Source of the DNA: an uncultured Hungatella sp.
GTDB taxonomy: Bacteria > Bacillota > Clostridia > Lachnospirales > Lachnospiraceae
Assembly: GCA_959018155.1 (NCBI GenBank)
Contig: CAUEKH010000015.1
Span: 1-17,498, forward strand
Direction of reading: 5' to 3'
Length of the DNA stretch: 17,498 nucleotides
Part shown: positions 7,975 through 15,452 of the stretch, piece after piece
Position numbering within the stretch: the stretch's first letter is position 1
How the letters are laid out: every line of letters starts with the position of its first letter
Program-made: the position numbers and the translations under genes
The notes under the pieces: generated by a model
The model's input: the letters and a program-made list of their open reading frames with translations, nothing else
What the model was told of the DNA's origin: nothing
Database searches by the model: none

Positions 7975-9542
7975 CAGGATAACCTCCTCTTCTGTTTCAG
8001 CACAGGGCGGATTCCGAAAATCTCCTCAAAGAAATCAGCCTTCTGTTCAAACGCCACCGCCTCCAGTGTGATATCACCGCTGTATGAGGTGGTCACCAGC
8101 AGCTTATCCTCCTTCACGTTCATGCGGCAGTCACTGAGTTTCTGCTTGTGACTCCGGTCAAGGGCATTGGACAGCCTTAAGATGGCCGTCAGCTTGGCAA
8201 TCAGGATCGTGATATCATTGTGGGACAGTTCACCTCTTGAATCGCGGAATAAATCGTCATTGAACACCACCTTGTTGTAGTCAAAGGCCATGCTGTTATA
8301 CCGCACCACATTGGCGATAATCTCGCGCTCCATGTGGGATAAGCCGATGATCTCCGTGGACATGATGATGTTGTAGGAGGACTCTCCGGAATTCTTCATT
8401 CCGATAAATTTTCCGCAGGCATGGAGGATAGCAGCAATCTGCAGAAGAAGCCGTTCCCGCTTTCCCATGCCGTGATACCGCTTCATCGTATCGAAGATAT
8501 TGAGTACGTGCTTCTCCATATCCAGGGTGTGGGGCGCGTGGCATTTGTAGCGCTTGGCCATGTTGCGGGAGGCTGCCAGGATATCTTCCGTGAAATCGTG
8601 GTTGAATTTCACCGCCTTGCCCTCCTCGGCATAGGAGGCGGCGATTCCGTCGCAGAGCCTGATTCCGGGAATCCAGAACATCTCAGCGCCGGTCAGTTCC
8701 AGCACGCGGCGGTAGATAATGGCGGCAGGCACCAGCAGGGCGGCATACTCGTTGTTGACGCCGAACCGTTCTTCCAGCTGGTACAATGGCATTTCCACCA
8801 GGGAATCAAAGAATTTCTTAAAATCATCGGCCGTGATCCGCTCGACCTGGCGCTCCGACTCGCTGCCGCGGGAAAGATAGAGGATACACTCGCCGATGCC
8901 GATCAGATTCTTTACCTCACGGTCTTTTAAATACATTTTTTTGAAGGTCAGCAGTTCGTTGTCCACCATTTCCTCTATGAGGGTGTTCTCCATGTTGACA
9001 TTGGCCTGGATGTGGGACATCATTTCCCGGATTCTCAAAACACCTAACATCATGTTCTGGGTGGAAACCAGGGCATCCTTGTCAAACAGCGATATCTGCA
9101 TACTTCCGAAGCCCACGTCCACGATGGCCGTGCCCTTCTGGATAATCTTATTGAACTCTGCATCCCGGGAAGCGATGGCCTTGTAACTGATGAAACGCTG
9201 CTCCGAGTTGCTGATAATCTGCACCTCAATCCCGGTTCTGACCCGTATCTGATCGAGAACAATCTGATTGTTCTTCGCCTCACGCATGGCGCTGGTGGCA
9301 TAGGCGCGGTAATCTTCCACCCGGTACGATTTCATAATATCGGCAAACTCTTTTAAGACGTGGCACATCTCGTCGACCAGCTCGTAGCTGATCTTCCCGT
9401 TGTTGTACGTATCACGGCCCAGGGCAATGACGTGGCGCACGTGATCCACCAAACGGATTCCGTATTTTGCCGACACCTCGTAGATGCCAAGTTCCAGTTC
9501 AAAGGAACCCACATCAATGGCTGCAAACAGTTTTATTGCCAT
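7974..9542 (-). CDS. Ppx/GppA-family protein with degenerate HD domain
   Basis: 522 residues in the ASKHA-fold exopolyphosphatase/pppGpp phosphatase family. Family features are AAIDVGSFELELGI (7-20), YATSAMREAKN (81-91), DVGFGSMQ (142-149) and a C-terminal HD-like region (about 340-500). Several expected catalytic positions differ. The canonical DIGGGSTE loop has F145, M148 and Q149. The GSNS loop reads GSFE (12-15). The EEA motif holding the general-base Glu reads E114-Q115-R116. The HD motif LLHD reads L373-H374-A375, with GCC at 8418-8420. Classical members cleave polyphosphate from chain ends or convert pppGpp to ppGpp. Activity here is uncertain, and a polyphosphate- or nucleotide-sensing role is possible. 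A GGGAGGGG site precedes the ATG. The gene follows DUF815 by 13 bp and overlaps ppk by 1 base, so the two polyphosphate genes are co-expressed. Confidence 0.9.
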   Translation of the reverse strand: MAIKLFAAIDVGSFELELGIYEVSAKYGIRLVDHVRHVIALGRDTYNNGKISYELVDEMCHVLKEFADIMKSYRVEDYRAYATSAMREAKNNQIVLDQIRVRTGIEVQIISNSEQRFISYKAIASRDAEFNKIIQKGTAIVDVGFGSMQISLFDKDALVSTQNMMLGVLRIREMMSHIQANVNMENTLIEEMVDNELLTFKKMYLKDREVKNLIGIGECILYLSRGSESERQVERITADDFKKFFDSLVEMPLYQLEERFGVNNEYAALLVPAAIIYRRVLELTGAEMFWIPGIRLCDGIAASYAEEGKAVKFNHDFTEDILAASRNMAKRYKCHAPHTLDMEKHVLNIFDTMKRYHGMGKRERLLLQIAAILHACGKFIGMKNSGESSYNIIMSTEIIGLSHMEREIIANVVRYNSMAFDYNKVVFNDDLFRDSRGELSHNDITILIAKLTAILRLSNALDRSHKQKLSDCRMNVKEDKLLVTTSYSGDITLEAVAFEQKADFFEEIFGIRPVLKQKRRLS

Positions 9543-9555
9543 AGCTTCCCCTCCC

Positions 9556-10842
9556 TTACTCTGCTTTCCTGGTCCCCAGTAAATAGGTGATGAACTGGCT
9601 GGCCGTACGTCCCGATAAGCCGCCGTGCATCAGCTCCCAGCGGTTTGCCTCCGCGTAAAGTTCCTCTTCAGACATCTCAATCTGATGGCGCTCCGCCAGT
9701 TCCTTAACAATCTCGTTAAACTGCTTCTTATCGGGAGAACCGTAATAGATGGTGACTCCGAATCTGGCCACCAGCGACAATTTCTCCTGGACCGTGTCAT
9801 TGTTATGTAACTCGTCGTCCAGCTCCCGCTTGTCGCTGAATTTCTCCCGGATTAAATGGCGCCGGTTCGACGTGGCATAGATTAACACGTTGCCCGGTTT
9901 CTTCCCGAGACCGCCCTCGATGATTGCCTTTAAATATTTATACTCCAGTTCCGACTCCTCGAAGGATAAATCATCCATGTAGATGATAAACTTATAGTTC
10001 CTGTCCTTCACCTGCTCCTGGACCTCGGACAGGCTCTTGAACTGGTGCTTGTATACCTCGATGATGCGAAGTCCCTGCTCATAGTACTCATTTAAAATCG
10101 CCTTGATACTGGAGGATTTTCCCGTACCGCTGTCGCCAAATAACAGGCAGTTGTTGGCGGCGCGCCCCTGGATAAATGCCTCCGTATTGTCGATGAGTTT
10201 CTTTTTCTGCAGTTCATATCCGATGATATCATCTAAATAAATGTGTTCCACGTTGGTGATCGGGTTGATTTTCACTTTATGGTCGATCTCCTCAATCCGG
10301 AACGCCTTATTTAAACCGAATTTTCCAACGCCAAAGCGGCGGTAAAACTCGGTCACCGCAGCTTTAAATTCTTCCACATCCGCCGCCTGCTCCAAATTGA
10401 CCGCCAGGGCTACAATCTGGTCGCGGATCCGCTTATTGAACACCCGGCTGTTTCCGTTGGCAGCGCGGTAATTGGAAAGCGCCATCCAGATTCCTTCCCC
10501 GTCCTCGTCGAGACGTGTGATATCGTAATCAAACAGTTCTTTTATTACTTTAAAATCGTGGGCTGCCAGTTCATTTAGCGTCCCCTCAATATGGCCCACA
10601 ATCTCGCATGAAGTGCTGTAGGCATTTTCATTGTTGGCGATACAGAATGCTAAAAAACAATGCCAGAGATTCCCCTCGAAGCCGTAGGTTACCGCCAGGT
10701 CAATGAGGCGGCTGGCGCAGGCGTGGGAGTCCGGCATTGTTCCCGGCTTGTCATCCGGCCCCGCAGCCAGCAGCTCCGAGACATCGTCAAATAAGTCCCG
10801 GTGCTGTAAGCTGCGGTATATGATCAATTCCTGTGATTTCAT
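9556..10842 (-). CDS. DUF815 family AAA+ ATPase
   Basis: 428-residue cytoplasmic P-loop ATPase. The first 190 residues are mainly helical and variable. The ATPase core follows, with Walker A GDSGTGKSS (236-244), Walker B FIIYMDD (285-291), a sensor-1-like ATSNRRH (323-329), then REKFSDKRELDDELH (332-346). This last stretch with LARFG-like SLVARFGVTIYYGSP (356-370) is characteristic of DUF815 proteins. No transmembrane segment is seen. The biochemical role of the family is not established; related AAA+ proteins remodel or load partners. It starts 15 bp after pheA and ends 13 bp before the Ppx-like gene, so it is in the same operon. Its direct adjacency to the ppx-ppk pair suggests, but does not show, a link to polyphosphate metabolism. 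Confidence 0.93.
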   Translation of the reverse strand: MKSQELIIYRSLQHRDLFDDVSELLAAGPDDKPGTMPDSHACASRLIDLAVTYGFEGNLWHCFLAFCIANNENAYSTSCEIVGHIEGTLNELAAHDFKVIKELFDYDITRLDEDGEGIWMALSNYRAANGNSRVFNKRIRDQIVALAVNLEQAADVEEFKAAVTEFYRRFGVGKFGLNKAFRIEEIDHKVKINPITNVEHIYLDDIIGYELQKKKLIDNTEAFIQGRAANNCLLFGDSGTGKSSSIKAILNEYYEQGLRIIEVYKHQFKSLSEVQEQVKDRNYKFIIYMDDLSFEESELEYKYLKAIIEGGLGKKPGNVLIYATSNRRHLIREKFSDKRELDDELHNNDTVQEKLSLVARFGVTIYYGSPDKKQFNEIVKELAERHQIEMSEEELYAEANRWELMHGGLSGRTASQFITYLLGTRKAE

Positions 10843-10857
10843 GATTTTTCCACCCTT

Positions 10858-11994
10858 CTAGTAATTTCCCAGAATCCGCATATTGGATGCTTCCTCAGCG
10901 ATGCCCTTAAGCGCGTTCTGGATCGGGGCGTCGCTTAAATTCCCCTCGATGTCGACGAAGAACCGGTACTCCCAGTTTCTCCCCGGAATCGGCCGCGATT
11001 CGATCATCCTCATGTTCACACCGTTGTAAATAAAATTACTCAGCATATTGTAGAGGGAACCGCTCTTGTGGGGCAGTTCAAAGCTTAAGCTGACCTTCGC
11101 CGCCTCCTGGCGGTACACCGGCTCCCTGGAAATGACGATGAATCTCGTCGTATTATTCTTATTGTGATTGATGGCAGGCGCAAGGATCTGTAAGCCGTAC
11201 AGCTTCCCGGCAATCTCGCTTGCCACCGCGGCCTGGCTCTTATCGCCCTCCTCAATAATCTTCTTCGCAGCGACCGCGGTGTTCTCCACACTGATCTGGC
11301 GCCACTCCCGGTGGGAATTTAAGTATTCGGAACACTGCATCAGCGCCTGCGGGTGAGAAAACACGAGGCGGATGTCGGAAAGTTCAGCCCCCGGAAGTCC
11401 TAAAAGGGCGTGGCTCACCGGCAGAAATACTTCCGCCACAATATAATTGTGGTATTTAATTAACAGGTCGTAATTGTCACTGACCGCGCCGGCAGAGGAA
11501 TTCTCGATGGGAAGCACAGCGTAATCGGCTCTCCCCTCCTCCACGTCCTTCATGGCATCCTCCCAGGAACGGACATGGTAGGCGTCCACGTCCTCCCCGA
11601 AATATTGGATAGCGGCCCCATGGCTGTAGGCCCCCTCGACGCCCTGGTAGACGACGCGGACCCCCTTCACAGGCAGTTCCTTCACAGGTGTAAACCCCGT
11701 CTCCGTCTTTAAACCGTGTTCCGCCAGCATCTTATACTGGTATCTGCGGCTGATCGTCATAATCTGGGAGAACAGTTCCTCCACCGCCTGTTTCTGGAAA
11801 TCGCCCTCCACCATGGCTGCCACAGCGCTCAGTTTCTGGCGTTCTCTCTCCCCGTCATAGACCGGCTTTCCGGTGGCAATCTTCAATTCCGCCACATCAC
11901 TGCAGAGGCGCATCCGCTCCTCAAATAATTCTGTTAATTTTTTGTCAACTTTATCCAGCTGTTCTCTTATTTCCTGTAAATCAATTGTACTCAT
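10858..11994 (-). CDS. pheA: Bifunctional chorismate mutase / prephenate dehydratase (P-protein)
   Basis: 378 residues, the usual P-protein length. It converts chorismate to prephenate and then to phenylpyruvate, the committed route to phenylalanine, in the cytoplasm. An AroQ-type chorismate mutase spans 1-90 (R10, R29, K38 and R50-E51 fit the active-site pattern). Prephenate dehydratase spans about 113-289, with the catalytic NTTRF at 281-285. An ACT regulatory domain covers about 300-375, with GSLYNMLSNF (312-321) and ESRP (332-335), the motifs for phenylalanine feedback binding. The ATG overlaps the plsC stop by 4 bp (ATGA), and an AGGG lies about 9 nt upstream. No T-box or attenuator leader is possible at this internal position, so regulation is likely at the operon promoter and by feedback inhibition. 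Confidence 0.97.
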   Translation of the reverse strand: MSTIDLQEIREQLDKVDKKLTELFEERMRLCSDVAELKIATGKPVYDGERERQKLSAVAAMVEGDFQKQAVEELFSQIMTISRRYQYKMLAEHGLKTETGFTPVKELPVKGVRVVYQGVEGAYSHGAAIQYFGEDVDAYHVRSWEDAMKDVEEGRADYAVLPIENSSAGAVSDNYDLLIKYHNYIVAEVFLPVSHALLGLPGAELSDIRLVFSHPQALMQCSEYLNSHREWRQISVENTAVAAKKIIEEGDKSQAAVASEIAGKLYGLQILAPAINHNKNNTTRFIVISREPVYRQEAAKVSLSFELPHKSGSLYNMLSNFIYNGVNMRMIESRPIPGRNWEYRFFVDIEGNLSDAPIQNALKGIAEEASNMRILGNY

Positions 11995-12740
11995 ACATTC
12001 TGTCCCTCTGCCAGCTGCGTCCTCAGCATGGCCTTTATCTGTTCTTCCGTGTAAGCCCCCGGGAATTTTTTGAATTCCGGCGCCAGTTCTTTCGTGATAA
12101 ATGGCTTTCCGAATTCAATTGTCACATGGGATGGCTTAATCTTCGGGAAATGCTGCTCAAAAATTTCAGCCGTCCCCGTCATGGCTACCGGTACCACCGG
12201 ACAGCCGCTCTTTTCTGCTATTTTTAAGCTGCCCTCTTTAAATGGCAGCATATTGAGCATGTCATCTTCTCTGTTGCGCGTCCCTTCCGGGAAAATCCAC
12301 ACAGAGGTGCCATGCTTCACCTGGTCAATTCCGGCCAGAATGGTCTTAAGCCCTTCTTTTAAATTCTCTCTGTCCAGGAAAAGACAGTTCACCAGTCTCA
12401 TCCACGTGGAGATAACGGGTATTTTCTCCATCTCTTTCTTGGCCACAAAACCGGTGAGAGACGTAACGGTCACATACCCTACCAGGATATCAAAATAACT
12501 CCTGTGGTTTCCCACGTATAAGACTGCCCGGTCCGTGGGGATATTCTCTTTCCCTTTTACCGTAATCTTCACACCGGACATCCGGAGGATGAGACGGAAT
12601 ACGCCCTGTATAATCGCAAGGCTCTGCACATCTCTCAAATGACGGTTTTTCCGGCCGATCAGGAATTCAATTAAGATGACCGGAATGCTGAGAATTAAAA
12701 ATAGAATTACCGTTAATGCCACTAAAATAAAACGTATCAT
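11991..12740 (-). CDS. plsC: 1-acyl-sn-glycerol-3-phosphate acyltransferase
   Basis: 249 residues. The enzyme adds the second acyl chain to lysophosphatidic acid, giving phosphatidic acid for membrane phospholipids. One N-terminal membrane helix (about 4-27) anchors it. The four-motif acyltransferase signature is present: catalytic H79-x4-D84 in NHRSYFD, the region FLDRENLKEG (121-130), FPEGTR (150-155) for glycerophosphate binding, and VPVAMTG (183-189). Length and motifs match PlsC well; homologues acting on other lysophospholipids cannot be excluded. It is the first gene of the operon that continues into pheA, DUF815, ppx and ppk, with GGGAGG 8 nt before the ATG. A strong promoter lies just upstream. 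The grouping with aromatic and polyphosphate genes is not a pathway; it may be a chance operon of housekeeping functions. Confidence 0.95.
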   Translation of the reverse strand: MIRFILVALTVILFLILSIPVILIEFLIGRKNRHLRDVQSLAIIQGVFRLILRMSGVKITVKGKENIPTDRAVLYVGNHRSYFDILVGYVTVTSLTGFVAKKEMEKIPVISTWMRLVNCLFLDRENLKEGLKTILAGIDQVKHGTSVWIFPEGTRNREDDMLNMLPFKEGSLKIAEKSGCPVVPVAMTGTAEIFEQHFPKIKPSHVTIEFGKPFITKELAPEFKKFPGAYTEEQIKAMLRTQLAEGQNV

Positions 12741-12748
12741 TGGTCCAA

Positions 12749-12780
12749 CCTCCCATTTTTACTATTATATAAAATGGAGG
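12749..12780 (-). promoter_or_regulatory. Inverted repeat spanning the plsC ribosome site and -10 box
   Basis: CCTCCCATTTTT (12749-12760) and AAAATGGAGG (12771-12780) are near-complementary, with one bulged base. On minus-strand RNA one arm contains the GGGAGG ribosome site of plsC and the other an anti-Shine-Dalgarno CCTCC. A transcript reading in from the upstream gene could hide the ribosome site, whereas one starting at the local promoter (about 12757) lacks the blocking arm. It could also be an operator or weak terminator. Confidence 0.4.
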
Positions 12781-12792
12781 CTGTAATTACAA
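12764..12792 (-). promoter_or_regulatory. Sigma-A type promoter of the plsC-pheA-DUF815-ppx-ppk operon
   Basis: On the minus strand -35 TTGTAA (12787-12792) and a perfect -10 TATAAT (12764-12769) are separated by exactly 17 bp. The predicted start near 12757 leaves a leader of about 16 nt ending in the GGGAGG site of plsC. The -35 box lies just beyond the stop of the preceding gene. Confidence 0.75.
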
Positions 12793-12794
12793 GT

Positions 12795-13262
12795 CTACCC
12801 GCCTTTCTTTTTTGTAATTTGTTCAAATAAAAGCCCGGTTGCGAACCACAGCGGGGCAAAGTCGAGACGGATTAAACCGTCAATATTGGTATTCCGTCCG
12901 GTGTAGTCCCAGGGGCACATCCCCCGGGCCTTCAGCCAGGCCCCGGAAATGTATTCCGCCACGAAAATCAGAACCATATAAATCATGCCATGGCGGACGG
13001 CGAGTTCTGATTTTTTAATCCGGAAGGCGGGACCTGGATTCAGCCACTGATCGATCCGCTCTCCTATGGGGCCAAGCAAAGCGCCGCAGCCGTAGATCGG
13101 GAACATCAGCAAGGAGGTGCGGCCCATTAAACGCCAGTCGTGGCGCATGATGGACTCCACCGAGGTAAAAATCACCTCCAGACACCAGCCTGTGATCCCG
13201 CATTTGAAAAAATTTAAGGGTAAATTTTTTATTTGGTTGTAGGATTGAGTTATTGTCTTCAT
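12795..13262 (-). CDS. PF06541-type (CmpB / putative ABC-transporter type IV) integral membrane protein
   Basis: 155 residues, hydrophobic, with about four membrane segments (about 15-36, 48-68, 90-109, 131-147). Recognised by the family pattern: GWCLEVIF (25-32), MGRTSLLMFPIYGCGALLGP (46-65), and the C-terminal CPWDYTGRNTNIDGLIRLDF (116-135) followed by PLWFATGLLFE (137-147). The family is widespread in Clostridia; its function is not established despite the 'ABC transporter' label, and no ATPase gene is adjacent. The ATG at 13262 has no convincing ribosome site (TTCCCT precedes it), so the true start is uncertain, though the conserved region begins near residue 20. It appears monocistronic, lying between a 177-bp gap upstream and the plsC promoter downstream. 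Confidence 0.85.
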   Translation of the reverse strand: MKTITQSYNQIKNLPLNFFKCGITGWCLEVIFTSVESIMRHDWRLMGRTSLLMFPIYGCGALLGPIGERIDQWLNPGPAFRIKKSELAVRHGMIYMVLIFVAEYISGAWLKARGMCPWDYTGRNTNIDGLIRLDFAPLWFATGLLFEQITKKKGG

Positions 13263-13318
13263 AGGGAACAGTATGTGGAGAAATCAGGGATTTTATGAAT
13301 TGTTTTTAGAAGATTTTT

Positions 13319-13409
13319 GAGAAAGGGCAGCGGAAGGGGGCAGGAGATTCTGAATCTTAAACCTTCTGATGACAGGCCCAAAGCTTCCGAATCTTCCGTC
13401 CCTTTCCCC
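13319..13409. repeat. Imperfect long inverted repeat between the GH42 gene and the PF06541 gene
   Basis: GAGAAAGGGCAGCGGAAG (13319-13336) pairs with CTTCCGTCCCTTTCCCC (13393-13409) in a stem of about 15 bp with two bulged bases, enclosing 56 nt. The inside has a second copy of CTTCCG (13384-13389), which could pair instead, and a small palindrome AGATTC-T-GAATCT. No U tract follows on either strand. It occupies the only sizeable gap on this side of the window and may serve as the 3' end of the GH42 transcript. Confidence 0.35.
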
Positions 13410-13439
13410 TTACACGTTTCCAATTGCCAGCCGGCTGGA

Positions 13440-15419
13440 TTATTTTTTTAATATATGGACTTCGTATGGTTTCAATTTCCCGTATTCCCCACCGAATATC
13501 ATACTATAAGAGGAATCAACGCTGTAAGTTTTTTCCTCATTCGTATGGTTCATAGCGAACATCCAGGCGGAATCCTCTTTTTTCCTGGCACAGAGTTCTA
13601 CACCGGGAAGCGCTGTTCCGAGAGACACAATACCGGCAGAAGCGGTTACCGATTTCAGTATCGCGGCCATGAGCGGCTCATCCGGTTCTGTGCCTATGTA
13701 ATAGCAGATTCCCTCCCCATGGCGGTTTTCTGTCACACAGGGAGTGCCTGTATAGTACTCACTGGCATAGGAAGCGAGGACTTTTGTGTCCGGATCTGTC
13801 TCGATAAAATCACTCCAGATTCGGCCGGTATACCTCTCTCCGTTATAAACAAGTTCGACATCTGTATCTCTCAGGCAGTCATAATCTGTGACACGGACTC
13901 CGGCTAAATCTCCGAGCCGGCCCGGCAAATCGCGCTCTGTCATGCAGAGATTATGTTCATCTTTCACGCCGGTCCGCATGGTCAGAATGAGACGGCCGCC
14001 ATTTTTTACATACTGGAAATATTTTTCTTCTAGAACTGGGTCCATTAAATACTGGAGTGGCGCAATGAGCAGTCGATACCGGCTGAAATCTCCATCTTCC
14101 GGGACGAAATCAACGGGAATCTGCATATCGTAGAGCGCCTTGTAGTATTTCTGAATCTGGCCGGTATACGTTAAATCCGGATGGTGGGGCTGGATTTTAA
14201 AGGCATAATCCTGGCGGAAGGAAAAAATGATTCCCACCTCAGAGTCCGGCATAGCGCCCTCTAATTCGTCCATAACAGGCGTGACGCGTTGGATTGTATC
14301 TTTTAGCTCATAGTAACGGCGATTGGGGTTGCCGCTGTGAGGAAGAATTCCATGCCAGTACTGCTCGGTTCCCATAGCGCAGACTCTCCAGCGGAAAAAT
14401 ACGACCGCATCGGCACCGTGAGCCACGGACTGTAAGGTCCATAAGGAGAGCTGGCCTGGCGCGGGACTGCGTCCCATCAGCTGCCATCCGGTAATGCCGG
14501 ACTGCTGTTCCATGATCCAGAATGGTTGGTTTTTGTAACTTCTCACAATATCGAGTGTGGCTGCCAGAATGTGGCTTGCAGTCGGAAACTGACCATCATG
14601 GAAGCCTCCGGGATACTGGTCGTGACTGACGAAATCCAGCCCTTCTGCCAGGTCATAGTAGTCCACTTTATCAGCAAATCCCATGAAATTGTGGGTAATA
14701 AAATGATTCGGGCAGATTTTGCGGATTATATCGGTCTGCTCTTTCAGAAAATCAACAATCAAATCGGAACAGAACGTCATCCAGTCCAGCATGGCCGATG
14801 GATTCTCACCGGTTACTGTGATTCTCGGCGGGAACACCTCGGTAAAATCGTTGTATTCCTGGCTCCAGAAAGCATTTCCCCACGCTTCATTTAACGCAGC
14901 CGTGGTTTTGTACTTTTCTTTCAACCATCCCTGAAAACGGCAGCGGCAGCTGTCGCAGGTGCAGAGGTCGTGATGGCTGTTGCCAAGTTCATTGTCAGGC
15001 TGCCAGCCGATCACACAGGGATTGTTCTTATAGTGTTCTGCCATGGCGGTGACAATTTTTCTGACATAGGAACGGTAAACCGGATTGGACTGACAGTCGT
15101 GATGGCGGCCGCCAAAGCCCCTTGTGCGGCCTTCTCTGTCTATGGGTAGAATTTCCGGATGACGGTTGATAAGCCAGGCCGGCGGCGCGGCGGTGGGCGT
15201 GCCTAAAACGATTTTCATATGATGGGCGCCCAAAAGCGCGATGGCCTCATCAAGCCAGGCAAAGTCATATTTTCCTTCTTCCGGTTCCATTTTATGCCAG
15301 GAAAATTCGGCGAGGCGCACAACTTTTAAGCCCATCTCTTCCATAAGGCGGGCGTCTGTTTCCCAGCGGCTTTTCGGCCAGTGTTCGGGATAATAGTCAA
15401 CTCCAAAGTGAATACTCAT
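13440..15419 (-). CDS. GH42 beta-galactosidase
   Basis: 659 residues, typical of glycoside hydrolase family 42, which releases terminal beta-galactose from small galacto-oligosaccharides. There is no signal peptide, so it acts in the cytoplasm on imported sugars. The TIM barrel (about 1-385) shows the start FGVDYYPEHWP (5-15), TPTAAPPAWL (74-83), the acid/base E144 in WQPDNELGN and the nucleophile E304 in WIMEQQSG. Four cysteines (C109, C153, C155, C158 in CTCDSC) match the zinc site of GH42 enzymes. A trimerisation domain (about 390-590, flavodoxin-like, with DYAFKIQPHHPDLTY) and a C-terminal beta domain follow. A GGAG site 7 nt upstream supports the ATG at 15419. It starts 33 bp after the cardiolipin synthase gene with no visible promoter between. 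No sugar transporter or regulator is nearby, so substrate (lactose, galactan fragments or arabinogalactan pieces) is open. Confidence 0.95.
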   Translation of the reverse strand: MSIHFGVDYYPEHWPKSRWETDARLMEEMGLKVVRLAEFSWHKMEPEEGKYDFAWLDEAIALLGAHHMKIVLGTPTAAPPAWLINRHPEILPIDREGRTRGFGGRHHDCQSNPVYRSYVRKIVTAMAEHYKNNPCVIGWQPDNELGNSHHDLCTCDSCRCRFQGWLKEKYKTTAALNEAWGNAFWSQEYNDFTEVFPPRITVTGENPSAMLDWMTFCSDLIVDFLKEQTDIIRKICPNHFITHNFMGFADKVDYYDLAEGLDFVSHDQYPGGFHDGQFPTASHILAATLDIVRSYKNQPFWIMEQQSGITGWQLMGRSPAPGQLSLWTLQSVAHGADAVVFFRWRVCAMGTEQYWHGILPHSGNPNRRYYELKDTIQRVTPVMDELEGAMPDSEVGIIFSFRQDYAFKIQPHHPDLTYTGQIQKYYKALYDMQIPVDFVPEDGDFSRYRLLIAPLQYLMDPVLEEKYFQYVKNGGRLILTMRTGVKDEHNLCMTERDLPGRLGDLAGVRVTDYDCLRDTDVELVYNGERYTGRIWSDFIETDPDTKVLASYASEYYTGTPCVTENRHGEGICYYIGTEPDEPLMAAILKSVTASAGIVSLGTALPGVELCARKKEDSAWMFAMNHTNEEKTYSVDSSYSMIFGGEYGKLKPYEVHILKK

Positions 15420-15452
15420 GTGGGTTCTCCTTTTTGAAATTTTTCCTTCTTT

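Noticed and set aside
8421..8930. Plus-strand open frame of 169 codons
   Set aside because: Lies wholly inside the well-supported Ppx-like gene on the other strand and has no recognisable protein features or ribosome site.
11995..12040. A T-box or phenylalanine attenuator for pheA
   Set aside because: pheA overlaps plsC by 4 bp, so there is no leader region, and no T-box-like sequence is seen.
13427..13438. Perfect palindrome CCAGCCGGCTGG just after the GH42 stop, considered as its terminator
   Set aside because: No T run follows on the minus strand; the T run is on the plus side, where no gene needs terminating. Without a loop the stem would be only 4 bp.
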